DNA of 64,000 nucleotides. Source: Mesostigma viride (taxonomy: Eukaryota > Streptophyta > Mesostigmatophyceae > Mesostigmatales > Mesostigmataceae). Of the stretch, positions 35,701 to 46,339 are shown one piece after another; position 1 is the stretch's first letter, and each line of letters starts with the position of its first letter. The notes under the pieces were generated by a model. It did no database searches, was not told where the DNA came from, and saw only the letters and a program-made list of their open reading frames with translations. The position numbers and the translations under genes were made by a program. Location: the NCBI GenBank assembly GCA_009746045.1, contig RPFO01000891.1:1506559-1570558 (forward strand). The letters run 5' to 3'.

Positions 35701-36835
35701 CTCTCATCACAAGGTGGGTCACTGTAGTCGAAGATGGATGCGCTCTCATGACAAGGTGGGTCACTACGTCCACAGGACTATGTGCCCGCCCCAAGGTGGG
35801 TCACTGTAGCCGCAGCCGTGTGTGTGCATCACAAGGTGGGTCGCTGTATACGCCGCAACGTGTTCCCATCGCACAGTGAGTTGCTTCCTTGTGACAGCTG
35901 AGTTGCTTCCTTGTGACAGCTGAGTTGCTTCCTTGTGACAGCTCGTGAACTAATAGACCAAGAACACCTAGCCATTTTCTGCTGGTCGCAGCTTTTCTCC
36001 CAATGTACAGCCTTACGAATAATAGTAATTGAATAATTAGCTAATTTATTGATAGCCCCGCGGGCCTGTTGTACCCATGAGGTCCTATAAATAGGTGTGC
36101 CGATGCCGGCGCCATAGTCGCGTGCGGTGCTGCCAGGTGTCGCCACACCAAGCGGATCGGGGGCACCTCATTGTCAAAGTTGACATCCATTCGCCCCACT
36201 TTCGAGCATGTGCTGTCGTTGCTTGACCCCGCCCCTTTTACTAATACCATCGGTCAAAGCAATACCATTCATTGTCATGCTGATAGTATCATGGCGGGCT
36301 ACCAGCGGATAGTCTCGTCTTGCCACCATGCGACCTGCGCGTCGTCATGCCACCTGTGGTTAGTATACATACAGCGTCTACAGACTGTGGATGCGGCATG
36401 TGTGTTGTTGCGCACGTGCTGGTAGCGCCAGTCCTGCTCGTGCTCCTATATCGATTTCTTTGTATTTGTGTCACTATATCAATCGGGGACAGGTTTTTTT
36501 TACCTACTGTAGTAATTCTCTTCTGCGTCACGAATTATTGTTTGCGTCCCTGTATCAATAGGGCAAGGCCCGGCACGGCGGACCATTTTGACGCATGAAC
36601 TTGCCGTTCATGCGCGTACATGGACACGTCATGACGTTTCTGTTTATCGGGAATACTCCGGGTGGAAGACTCCGTGTGGCTGCCCATTCATCCCTCCTCC
36701 CTACCTCCCCCCCACCTCAATCCCCCTCCGGCACCCCCCACACAGGAGTTTGTCCATCGCCAGCAGTTCTATTTTTGGAGCCACTACCGCAACAACCGAC
36801 TCAAGGAGCTCATGGCGCTGCCTCCGCCAGCGTAA
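32767..36835 (+). CDS. MED31: Mediator complex subunit 31 (SOH1), five exons, complete
   Basis: Exons: 32767-32795, 32950-33041, 33527-33623, 35425-35503 and 36746-36835; every junction is GT-AG and the phases agree. The 128-residue product (human MED31 is about 131) contains the whole domain: RFQLELEFVQLLGNPHYIHY, LAQNRFFDDPAFVNYLRYLL, YWKRPEYARFIVFPHCLYFL, ELLQSPAFRTAML and EFVHRQQFYFWSHYRNNRL. MED31 binds the MED7 N-terminus in the Mediator middle module and helps RNA polymerase II initiation and elongation in the nucleus. Exon 1 codes only nine full residues. Introns 3 (1.8 kb) and 4 (1.2 kb) carry tandem arrays, and the intron 4 array begins exactly at the splice donor. Confidence 0.95.
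33765..34018. repeat. 62-bp minisatellite in MED31 intron 3
   Basis: About four head-to-tail copies of a 62-bp unit starting GTAGCACCAGCCATTAGCTA and ending CACGTTAGGTGGCCAT; the measured period is 62 (33831 to 33893). Confidence 0.93.
34619..34790. repeat. Three copies of a 52- to 59-bp AT-rich unit in MED31 intron 3
   Basis: Each unit begins ATAGATAGTTTGGTACCATA and ends with CTCTATAGAGACACAAGTTA. The first copy lacks about seven bases. The ~200 bp upstream (34380-34510) is a degenerate run of TATAGTATAGAT-like words. Confidence 0.9.
35495..35870. repeat. 42-bp repeat array starting at the MED31 exon 4 splice donor
   Basis: CATCACAAGGTGGGTCACTG followed by TAGTCGAAGACGGATGCGCTCT is repeated about six times, then degenerates over three more partial units. 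The first unit includes the last codons of exon 4 (His-His-Lys) and its GTGGGT donor, so each copy presents another CACAAG/GTGGGT junction. The period is a multiple of three, so the frame stays open through the array. Confidence 0.92.
35880..36745. other. Remainder of MED31 intron 4
   Basis: Unique sequence with a short GAGTTGCTTCCTTGTGACAGCT triplication at about 35878-35943. No independent gene is supported. It ends with a C-rich CCCCCCACACAG acceptor. Confidence 0.5.
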
Positions 36836-37118
36836 CACTCTTTCGTTGTCCGGATGATGGCGTCCAGCTGCCTGCTGGCAGTGGAGATACTGACGGCAGA
36901 CCGGCCCTTGTCCCTTCTGCTCCTTGACCGAGACCTGCTCTTTAGCTGAGACTCTGCTGGCCTGGAGCAAGGAACAGCCCGGCAGCAATCACCATCGGCA
37001 CCCACCGCGGAGGCCATAACGATTGTTTTCGTCCTCCCTCGAGACGAGAGGGGGCGGCGTGCACCAACCCGTCCTAGCGGCCGAGATTTGTGGATAGCCA
37101 TCGCAGCTTGTCACCAAG

Positions 37119-37856
37119 ATGAGCCGAATGCTCGGGGCGTCGTGGAAGTGTCGGCTCCTCGTCGCTCGTAGCAGCTGGTCTCACATGAGTAGGAGCATTC
37201 GCCAGGATGACATCGTATCATGGCCGGGCGGGGCCGCAACCTCGCCCCGAATGTGCGCTGCCAGGAACGGTGCTCCTCCGTTCGACCATCTACCGGCCAG
37301 CACGTGCAGAGCCGGCAACGAACTCCCCTTGCAAGGTCAGCGCGGTTTTGCAGCGGGATGTTGCCCTGGAGGGTCCTGGAGGCTGCATGGCCAGGTGTCT
37401 GGCTGGCCCCTCGTGGTCCAGCGGAAGCTTTCTCGCGCACTTGGCTCCTTGCCCGACAAGCCCGCCCCCTTGGCCCCCTCGCCCTTGGGCCGTGATCGCA
37501 TCCTCCTGGAAGGCCTGCTCTTCCATGGGTATCACGGCGTGCTTCCCGAGGAGCGGTCGCTGGGCCAAAAGTTCCGCATCGATCTGACCCTGTACACGCC
37601 GCTGCTGGCCGCGGGCGCTGCGGATGACTTGAACTTGTCGGTGGACTATGCGGCGGTGTACCAGGGTGTGCGGTCGATCGTGGAGGGGCCGCCTCATGCG
37701 CTGGTGGAGTCGTTGGCTCATGCGATCGCGGGGCGTGTCCTGGGGCGGTTCCCGAGCGTGACGGATGTCATGGTGCGGGTCAGGAAGCCCCACGTGGCGG
37801 TGCAGGGGGTCGTCGATGGGCTGGGTGTGGAAATATGGCGCAGCCGGCAGGGCTAG
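37119..37856 (+). CDS. folB: Dihydroneopterin aldolase (FolB)
   Basis: Single-exon ORF of 245 residues. The C-terminal ~120 residues are a full FolB domain: DRILLEGLLFHGYHGVLPEE, GQKFRIDLTLY, DDLNLSVDYAAVYQ, VEGPPHALVESLAHAIA and RVRKPHVAVQGVVDGLGVEI. The conserved YHG motif, the Glu of LPEE and the lysine of RKPH are present. The enzyme splits 7,8-dihydroneopterin to 6-hydroxymethyl-dihydropterin and glycolaldehyde in folate synthesis. The first ~120 residues are not part of the family. The beginning (MSRMLGASWKCRLLVARSSW) is Arg/Ser-rich without acids, as in a mitochondrial transit peptide, but the rest of the extension is unexplained and the real start may be downstream. It starts 283 bp after MED31. 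Confidence 0.9.
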   Translation: MSRMLGASWKCRLLVARSSWSHMSRSIRQDDIVSWPGGAATSPRMCAARNGAPPFDHLPASTCRAGNELPLQGQRGFAAGCCPGGSWRLHGQVSGWPLVVQRKLSRALGSLPDKPAPLAPSPLGRDRILLEGLLFHGYHGVLPEERSLGQKFRIDLTLYTPLLAAGAADDLNLSVDYAAVYQGVRSIVEGPPHALVESLAHAIAGRVLGRFPSVTDVMVRVRKPHVAVQGVVDGLGVEIWRSRQG

Positions 37857-38786
37857 CATGGTAGCTCGGGGGAGCCGTGTAATGGCTGCGTTCCTGGTCA
37901 GGGAGGCGGCCACCCAGAGGCATTGCATGCTACGCTGCATCTCGGGCATTTATGACGGCAACAATTACTGATCCGTTGGGCACCTCGTTGCTTGGTCAGT
38001 TGTTGGTAATGCGGAATCTAATAGGCTCCAGATCCCATTCTTGAGTTTTTTTGGAATTTTCTGAATATTGAGTATTCATGCCAGTTGTCTTATATTCAAA
38101 TGCACAGCATGCATGGAATCTGAGGATCGATATATCAAGCCATGCGTGGGCCTGGCATGCATGCTTAATCTTGTGTACAAACTCGATCGTTGTTCGATAT
38201 GTGCCATGCTCGATGCGCGCTAAGTGTATATGCATGAGGCACTAGCTACAGTAATATTTAGTGAGTGTCAAGTATACGATCATGACGTACACCAGCTTGC
38301 ATTATCGACACCCCATGCATCTCTCCTAAATTACCACTTCTCTTTATTACTCTCACTGTGATGTTTGTTCATCCTGTCTATTTTTTCACTGCCTACCCCT
38401 TTTCACCTTACACTTTTTCATTTAAGTGAGCTGGGCACGAGGCTTTAGACCCTGTTGGACAGGAGACCCCCGGCCGGGCACAATGGGCGCTGAAACATTC
38501 AACTCATGGCCCATTCTCCAACATCGCCTGTGCCTCACCACATCCCAGCAATGACCTCTTTCTTTATTCCATTTTTGTTATTGTTATTATTATTACTCTT
38601 TTGGTCTTTATTTATTATTGTTCGTATTATGACTATTTACATTTTCTTTCCTTTCTTCAAGATTTCTTTCTTTTCCTTTTCCGCTTTGTAATGTATCCTC
38701 CTAACCTCCTTTTTCTTTTAGCCCCTTCGTGTATGTGTGTATGCGTTCCCTCTTTTCCTTCTTTGTTTTTGTTTTTGTTGTTGTTG

Positions 38787-38850
<64 letters not shown>

Positions 38851-39004
38851 CCCATCAACCTTTCTTGTGACCCTCTGTCTCCGTCCATGCAGGTCTTCCT
38901 AGAGATAGCCACGCGGCTCCCGCGGCCTTCGAACGCGTCTTTCCTCTCAGACAACTACGTTTCTAGAGTCCTTCCACGGCGCGTTGGATCGCCATGCGTC
39001 CAGG
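37857..39004. other. No gene recognised; contains (GT)n
   Basis: Pyrimidine- and T-rich sequence with ATT/TTG runs (about 38575-38790) and a pure GT microsatellite at about 38789-38846. A frame after TCCATGCAG at 38881 (VFLEIATRLPRPSNASF) might be an exon, but no partner exon was found. Confidence 0.45.
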
Positions 39005-39165
39005 CATAGTTGTCTCACTTCATGTAGTGGCCTGCCCACTTGAGGCAGCGAGAGAAGCTAGGCGCCCTCTCTCCTTCTCGTTGTGTATAGCCCTGGGTTG
39101 AAGGTTCCTTTAATATATTGGTACCCACGTGACACAGTCACGTGCTTAATGAATGAATTAACGCA
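39005..39165 (+). mobile_element. Retroposon 3' end, CACGTGAC stem-loop family
   Basis: GGCAGCGAGAGAAGCTAGGC through GGTTGAAGGTTCCTTTA matches, inverted, the segment at 57160-57270. It ends with the near-perfect stem CACGTGACACAGTCACGTG and a TTAATGAATGAATTAA tail. Confidence 0.75.
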
Positions 39166-40557
39166 GTGGTCCCACAGGACACCCCTGGCCTCAGGCATGG
39201 GTTACCACAAGAAAACTTGAGGCAGACCCTCCACGCTTTTCCAGCAACATATTACTATACATGACCAGTCCGAATTCTACAGATATTTGGCCAGCGCTGG
39301 TTGTCTCATTGATAGGCAAATGGGATGTCATGACGGTCTACCAAACCTAACCTGTGGCCATGCCCATGCCGCACACCGGTACTTTAAATACTCATGCTGC
39401 ACGTGTGACAGCCGGCTGCAGCGTGTGCTATTAGCAGTACGCGCCATCATGCTCACACACCTTGGCATGCCTTGCAACATACAGCGACTGAAAAGGCAAA
39501 GGATGCACATGGCAGTCCAGCTAGTCCAGTTACCACCCTAGCCTCGAGCGAAGATGATGGCTGTTGTGCACTCCCCTGGCTGCCTCCCTGCGGCCCCCAA
39601 GCCGAGCGGTGCTCCTTCAAGCCTTCTGAAACGCTTTTTAGAAATCGGCCACCTTAACTGGCGGCGACCGTGTGGCGCAACAGGACGGTCCCCTGGCGGC
39701 ATGGCAGTTCCATTGGCCTACCGATTGCCTTGCCGGCCACTGCCTGGTCTGCCACGTGCCCACTGCTGCTTGACAATTGCCATACAGGAGCATGGGTGAG
39801 GGTCCAGAGCTCTGGAAACCCGCCACCGAGCAAAAGTGGCACAACTTTACGGCACTTCCACCGCTTTGCCGCTTATCGAGCTGTCACCCAAATGATCGAT
39901 TACACGGTGCCCGGGCAGGGTGCCACCACATGGGTTTACCCTCATGGGATGGATGATGCTCCACATCGCCACGGTCGGGTACCATTCTTCCATGGCTCGC
40001 TGCGCCAACTCGAGCCACGTTCTGCCACGAATGGTATTTATAGCAAAGTCAGCACAGGCTTGACGTTAGGCAGGTGGGCAGTGCCGATGACCCATTCCCC
40101 CCCAGGTACCAGGTACACTGATTGCATATATCTATTTTTGTGACCTGGCCCATGGGCAGCCTGCACGGGGAATGGCTGAACGGGGGCAAATATAAGGAGA
40201 TACATACGAGAGTAGCTTGACATGTGATGGCCCATCGTCGGTCGCCAGAATATAACTAATCTGGGCACAAATAAATTTATTCTGTCGGAGTGCACACGGG
40301 GTCTGGCGTGCGCATCCCCAGGACCACTGGTGGCGCCCGGTAGCAGCCAGTGGGGGTCACCCGTAACGTGCGGTAGCAGCGATCCCATGGGTGGATAGAT
40401 GCCAGAATGTTACAATGCCGGAATGCCCTCTCTCTGTCTATCCCCGCATGAAAGGTGGCGCGCAATAGCAGCAATCACCGGTGGTAGGCGACAACCGTGT
40501 GATACATGCGCTACTGGCAGGCCTTATCACCAGTGGCAGGCGAGTTCAAGGCCTTAA
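39166..40557. other. No gene recognised
   Basis: A 157-residue open frame at 39670-40143 (plus) lacks any motif I recognise. The word GCCAGCGCTGGTTGTCTCATTGATA, which recurs across the window, lies at 39290-39314. Confidence 0.4.
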
Positions 40558-40727
40558 TCACCGGTGGTAGGCAGCGTCAGCCTGCACCTCCAGCTCCTGG
40601 TTCCTCTGCTCCCTCAGTAGTTCCTCGGTGCAAGCCAGCAGCGACTTGACCTCCACCTCGAGTGCGGTACCGCTGCCGCCCCACCGGACGCGGCCCTCGT
40701 GGTCCAGCAGGTACACATAGCTGTCGT

Positions 40728-40773
<46 letters not shown>

Positions 40774-43700
40774 TGTATGTGTGTGTGTGCATGAGTGTGT
40801 GTGTGTGTGTGTATGTGCGTGTGTGTATGTGTGTGTATGTGCGTGTGTGTATGTGTGTGTGTGTGCTTGCGTGTGTTGGTGGGTGGGTTGGGTGGCGCAA
40901 AGAGGACTTGCCAGGGTTAGGGTTGGGGTGGTTGGGCAGAAGGATGTGCCGCAGTGAACGTGCGGGGGGGGGGGCAGGTGTGCAGGTGAATGTGCGGGGG
41001 GGCAGGGGGGCGGGGGGGGAGGGGAAAGTGGGGCAAAAACATTTGCCAGGGGTAGGTTCATGAGGAAAGAGGAAGGCAGGGGGAGGGGGGGAAGGCAAAA
41101 GAATGTCCTGGGGTGGGCAGAGAAGCTGGACACCTGAACGTTCCCATGCAGAACAACCATGCCAATGCCGCACTGCTGTAAACGTGCCACATGCCATCCC
41201 CGTTCTACAACCCAGGAGCTGGAGAACGTCTCCAGCTCCTAATAAGGCGATAAACATGAGTCCATTCCTTGCGACAAGAACTCCTGCATGCAATGTGTAA
41301 GTCATGTGGATGCACATGTGGTCATCGGTGCTGATTGACTGCCATACCATGCTGCCCTGCTGGAATGTGATGCCATTAATTGCCGCTTCGTTCGTCCCAA
41401 CAATCACGCCAGCCTCTTCCAATTGGCCTACCCCGCCCGCCCGCCCGCCCACCCGCCCGCCCGCCCGCCCGCCCGCCCGCCCGCCCGCCGCCCGCCCGCC
41501 CGCCCGCCGCCCGCCCGCCCGCCCGCCCGCCCGCCCGCCCGCCCGCCCGCCCGCCCGCCCGCCCCCGCCCGCCCGCCCGCCGCCGCCCGCCCGCCCGCCG
41601 CCCGCCCGCCCGCCCGCCCGCCCGCCCGCCCGCCCGCCCCCGCCAAGCCATCCCTTCCTCCCCTTCTGTCTGTCTGTCTGCTAATTTCTCTTTCTACACA
41701 TTTGTTACTAAATGTCCCAATCATCCCCCTCCCATTCTCAGCCTATGCCACACCCCATGACTGCATCATCCGAACACTTCACGTCCCATAGGCCGACCTC
41801 ACCCCCCCGTAAGCGATGGCTCTCATACCCCAACAACAAAAGTTTTCACGCACGTTTCGACCGACCCTGCGGCCCTAGGCACCCATGTGCAGCTGCCAAG
41901 CAGGGGGAAAGGGGGGAGGGGGGTGGGGCCTAAAGGTGGGGGATGGCTTGTTGGGGGTTGACAGTAAAGGAAATCCAGCGGTCGCCGCAAGCCACGCATG
42001 TGTAGCTGTGGAAGGCGAAGGCAGGGGGTGGGAGTGGGGGTGGGGGAAGAGCAAGATAGATGAGGAAAAGAGGAGGAAAAGAGGAGGAAAAGAGGAGGAA
42101 AATAGGAGGAAAATAGGAGGAAAATAGGAGGAAAATAGGAGAAAAGAGGAGGAAAAGAGGAGGAAAAGAGGAGGGAAAGAGGAGGAAAAGAGGAGGGAAA
42201 GAGGAGGAAAAGAGGAGGAAAAGAGGAGGAAAAGAGGAGGAAAAGAGGAGGAAAAGAGGAGGAAAAGAGGAGGAAAAGAGGAGGAAAAGAGGAGGAAAAG
42301 AGGAGGAAAAGAGGAGGGAAAGAGGAGGAAAAGAGGAGGAAAAGAGGAGGAAAAGAGGAGGAAAAGAGGAGGAAAAGAGGAGGAAAAGAGGAGGAAAAGA
42401 GGAGGAAAAGAGGAGGAAAAGAGGAGGAAAAGAGGAGGAAAAGAGGAGGAAAAGAGGAGGAAAAGAGGAGGAAAAGAGGAGGAAAAGAGGAGGGAAAGAG
42501 GAGGAAACGAGGAGCGTACCCAACGAGCCGGTTTGCGATTCCCAGCTTCTCGCGAATATACGTCATGTCGCCGAACGAATAGATGATCTCCACAGGAAGA
42601 GTCGCCCCCGTGCCGGGGCAAAGAAGCGAGGCGACTGCGCCACCGTTGTTGCTGCCGCCGCCGTCACTGGCTGCGGCGGACCCATGCCCTCCCGCCGACG
42701 GTGACGGATGCGACGGGTGCAGTGGGGGCACGCCGGCGAGTGATGGCGATGGCAGCGCGGTGGCCCCCGCCACGATCTTGGAGGCGAGGATCTTGCCCGC
42801 GCTGGGCGGGCGGTGGGTGGTGGAGCTGGGGGTCATCGTCTTGACAAGCAGGCTGCGTAGGGGCCACAGGGACAGCAGCCAGGAGTCGACCAGCGACAGC
42901 TGTGGTGGGAGGGGGGGGCGGTGAGAAAAAGGTGGTTGTGACAATTTTTGGGGGGGGGAAGGGGGGAGGTGGTGGGCGGGGGGGGAAGCGATGGGGGGAG
43001 GGGGGGGGGGGTGGCAAAGCGGGCCATGGGGACAGGCCAGGTGTTTCACGAGCATGCATTTGCGCGCCAAGTGGTGCAATGAATGTCAAGCAGCAGGGAT
43101 GGTAGTTTGGGGGCGATTCCTCGTGTTTAATGGAGAGTACTTATTTCCAGTGAGGATGATTCCCCATTAAATGGGGGGAGAGCGATCACAACAGTGGTGA
43201 TGCAGGGAAGGGAAGCCATGCATGTGGTAGACAAATGAGGTGCCTGACCAAACTGGTGGGCCGTCACCAAGACATAAATGAAGTGGTTGCCTGACAATGG
43301 GCCACAAATCGAACAAGAGCTGGGTATGCGAGTCAGTAAGGGCAGGAAGCACAGGACATGCCGAATGGCCCGCTGGAAATCCAACGACACGGTCAAGCAG
43401 TAGCGCATCCCGTACATTAAAAAAGTCCGTGCTCTTACATGCCAAGATAATCTTTCTTGATCTTACACATCAAAAAATCCGCATTCTCTATCAAGCCTAC
43501 TTGTGTTCCTACTTGGTGTCTAGAAAGAGACCTGGGATAGACTGGGGGCACATGACCTATCATGCTCACACTGAAACAGCGAAGTCTTGATGGGGCAAGC
43601 AGCCAGGCAGAATGCCACAGAAGTGCGTGACTGCGATTGTGGCGGGCGTTTCTGGATGACCCTAAACACGTGTAACTTGAGATCAAGGCGTCTGTGAACT

Positions 43701-43849
43701 CAATGTACTGCGAGCATCTAGGACCACTACACACATTAGATATAATAGTAGCATGCACAATTTGATGCCGGCCCCACCTCGTACACTTTAACTTCCGGGT
43801 TGTTGGAGAAATGGTCCCCAAACGGCCTCATCCAGGACTCCAGCATCGG
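40558..43849 (-). CDS. ATP10: Mitochondrial ATP synthase assembly factor ATP10, C-terminal three exons
   Basis: Exons found (minus strand): 43849-43778 ([20 protein letters not shown] and KVYE), 42899-42520 ([20 protein letters not shown], then a variable Pro/Ser/Gly linker, then [20 protein letters not shown]) and 40720-40558 ([19 protein letters not shown] to the stop). Phases match and all introns are GT-AG. The ending V-G-Y-V-Y-L-L-D followed by RVRW is characteristic of ATP10, an inner-membrane protein that assists assembly of the F0 part of ATP synthase. About 205 residues are accounted for; the N-terminal exon(s) with the presequence should lie above 43850 and were not located. MSIRRAWVCAALRQVSLAKA (minus, about 45220) is a possible presequence. 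The linker (about 60 residues) is longer than I expect for the family. Confidence 0.85.
40731..40885. repeat. (GT)n microsatellite beside the ATP10 last-exon acceptor
   Basis: About 150 bp of GT with ATGTGCG interruptions begins eight bases from the acceptor of the last ATP10 exon, so on the coding strand an AC tract replaces the usual pyrimidine tract. Confidence 0.93.
41430..41642. repeat. (CCCG)n microsatellite in ATP10 intron
   Basis: About 210 bp of CCCG units with occasional CCG or CCCCG slips, similar to the array in kinase intron 1. Confidence 0.95.
42058..42510. repeat. 11-bp purine array immediately inside the ATP10 splice donor
   Basis: About 40 copies of AAAAGAGGAGG (variants AAATAGGAGG and GGAAAGAGGAGG). 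The array ends about ten bases from the GTACGC donor of the 42899-42520 exon, so the coding-strand intron opens with a 450-base pyrimidine tract. Confidence 0.95.
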
Positions 43850-44370
43850 CTGCACCCGGGAAGATGGCATCGGTAGCATAATATCTCAATAGAGATAAGT
43901 TTATAGTAAGTGATCCAGGACTCCAGCATCCGCTACACACACCAATATGGCATTGGTATAATACATACCAACGAGACAACCATAGCAGGCCTTAAATCTG
44001 CATAAATAAATATATATAACAAGTAGGATAGTAACAAGTATACACTACTGACTACTTGGAGAAGATTGACAAGTATACACCCTGTGAGTCATGCAGACAA
44101 GTATACACCGTGTGAATCATGCAGACAAGTATACACCGTGTGAATCATGCAGACAAGTGTATACCCTGTGCATCATGCAGACAAGTATACACCCTGCGAA
44201 TCATGCAGACAAGTGTACACCATGTCAATCATGCAGACAAGTGTATACCCTGTGAATCATGCAGACAAGTATACACCCTGCGAATCATGCAGACAAGTAT
44301 ACACCATGTCAATCATGCAGACAAGTGTATACCCTGTGCATCATGCAGGACTCAAGCGTCGGCTGCCCAC
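43850..44370. repeat. Partial duplications of an ATP10 exon start plus a 28-bp array
   Basis: Copies of the acceptor and first ~20 bases of the ATP10 exon (CAG then CGATGCTGGAGTCCTGGAT on the minus strand) recur at about 43912-43940 and, more diverged, at 44342-44370. Between them lie about nine copies of a 28-bp unit, ATCATGCAGACAAGTATACA plus CCCTGTGA (44090-44345). Confidence 0.85.
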
Positions 44371-45235
44371 GCCACAAACAGCAGCAAGACCGTGACATAC
44401 ATTTTTGTTTACATATCTGATTAGCCCATGCGAAAGGGCAATAACACCCTGTAGATCTGCCCCGCAACCTTGCACCGGGCAGGCAAAACTTTGATATTTC
44501 TAACAACGAATTTCCGGCATTTTCCAGCGCCCCGCACGAACGAAGCGGCCCACTACTTCTTCCCAAGGTAACTGTATCCATGGGGCAGCCAGAAAATAAT
44601 TGTTGAGTAGCAGTATATGAAGGCATATGCATAGATGCACGGTTGGATGCCTAGAGTTGCACAGCAGGGAATGGCCACGTGTCAGGGGAATGGCTGCTCG
44701 CGCCCTCGTCCCGGCGTTTCGTCATCCTCCAGCGGTGGTGCGGCATGAGGTGCCCTACCACCCAATCAGCCCCACAAAGATGCGTAGGTCTGGGATAAGC
44801 AAAATGGAAAGGGGCGGGCAGGAGCCTGGACAAGCAACACAAAACTATAGTATAGCTAGACAATACTATAGCATATCTAGACAATACTATACTATAGTAC
44901 ATCTAGACAATACTATACTATAGTATAGCTAGACAATACTATACTACTAGTATATTAGAGCAATACAACCGCGGATCTTATGCCCACGTGTGAGTTGTCA
45001 CAGCATCGGGAGAACAGCGCCCTCACAGCGCGCGCTCGCATGACCAGCACATGAGCAAACTTGTCCACGCACTTTTCCAAGGGAAACGGACGGTGTTTGG
45101 TGTGTGAGAACAAGTCCCGGGCGGTGCGATGAAAACACTATCAAGGAGGCAACCACTATGGCTGGCAGCCACACGAGCCTTCGCAAGCGAAACCTGTCGC
45201 AGTGCAGCGCAGACCCACGCTCTCCTTATACTCAT
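44371..45235. other. Region probably holding ATP10 N-terminal exons; AT-rich repeat inside
   Basis: At 44840-44960 four copies of a roughly 28-bp palindromic AT word (TAGACAATACTATA...CTATAGTA) are seen. No exon could be assigned with confidence. Confidence 0.45.
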
Positions 45236-45345
45236 AGCATCGCCCATGATAGCCCATAACAGCCCATCATAGCCCATCATAGCCCATCATAGCCCATAAT
45301 AGCCCATACTAGCCCATAATAGCCCATACTAGCCCACAGCACGGC
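45236..45345. repeat. 11-bp array AGCCCATAATA/AGCCCATCATA
   Basis: About ten head-to-tail units of AGCCCATNATN with small variants. Confidence 0.9.
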
Positions 45346-46339
45346 CCACAACCAATGAGCCACGGTGCAATGTCATCACACGCCAGAGGTATACCGCTGG
45401 AGGCACACGACTCACAACCTGTGCAAATTTCTTCGCCCTGCCCCTCTGGTGAACTGTCCACCTTGTGAGGGGGCCAGAAACACGCAGGAGAGAGAAGAGG
45501 CCCTTAACCACTTACACACGTAACAAAAAACACAGAGCATGCAACGAGGACACTGAACAGACAACGTTCTAGCAGGAAACAACGTTCAAGCAGGAACACG
45601 CTTAAGAGACAAAGAGCATTCTAACAAGCAGGAACACGCTTAAGAGACAAAGAGCATTCTAACAAGCAGTACTACGTTTTAGAAACACCCACTCAACAGA
45701 TTACTAGGAGAATGCATCGAGGACTGAGGCTGATTCCTGTGCGCCCATTCACGGAGCAAATGCATCCCCATGCAGGGAAGCAACTACGGAGATTTAAAAA
45801 CTTGTTTGGGGGCCAAGTAAAATGCGGTGGCCAGAGCACAGCAAAAAATCAAGGCCACAAGACAGATAGAGAGCAATCGTATGCGATGGGGTGTCCCGGC
45901 CCACCTTCGCGCTCGCACGCATGCCCACACACAGCAGGGTCGCGGCCGAGTGACAGATGTCAGCAGGCAGGTGCTTGTGCACAGTGCGCAGGCCACCCGT
46001 GTAGCCCAGCAGGGGGGGGAGGAGCGGCGACTTGTTGACAGGTGTCAGCTTGCCGCTCGCCACCTCCCTCTGGCACCGGTGCGCAGGAGAAGGGCAAGGA
46101 CATGGCACAGGTGCGCAGCATAAGGCCAAGGACGAGGCCAGAGTGAGGCATATGGACAACAACGAGTTGCCTACAGACGCGTTAGCTGATCTCTCTGGTT
46201 CCCTTGCTGGCATCAAGGAGAGTGGATCATCGGAGGAAATGGTCGGCAGGAGGTACGCGGACAACCGCAACTCGCTTAAAATCCCGCTGTCCTCCCTCAA
46301 CCATCCCCCGGTTTCTCTCGCATATTCGGGGTATTCGCG
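45346..46339. other. No firm gene; one possible coding block
   Basis: A 34-residue acidic frame starting ATG at 46151 (MDNNELPTDALADLSGSLAG) ends at a GTACGC donor-like site. No second exon could be joined. A 38-bp direct repeat (AGGAACACGCTTAAGAGACA...) lies at 45592-45670. Confidence 0.35.

Noticed and set aside
43127-43600. Small genes in ATP10 intron (90-97 residues)
   Set aside because: No motifs, overlapping frames on both strands, and the location is intronic by the ATP10 model.
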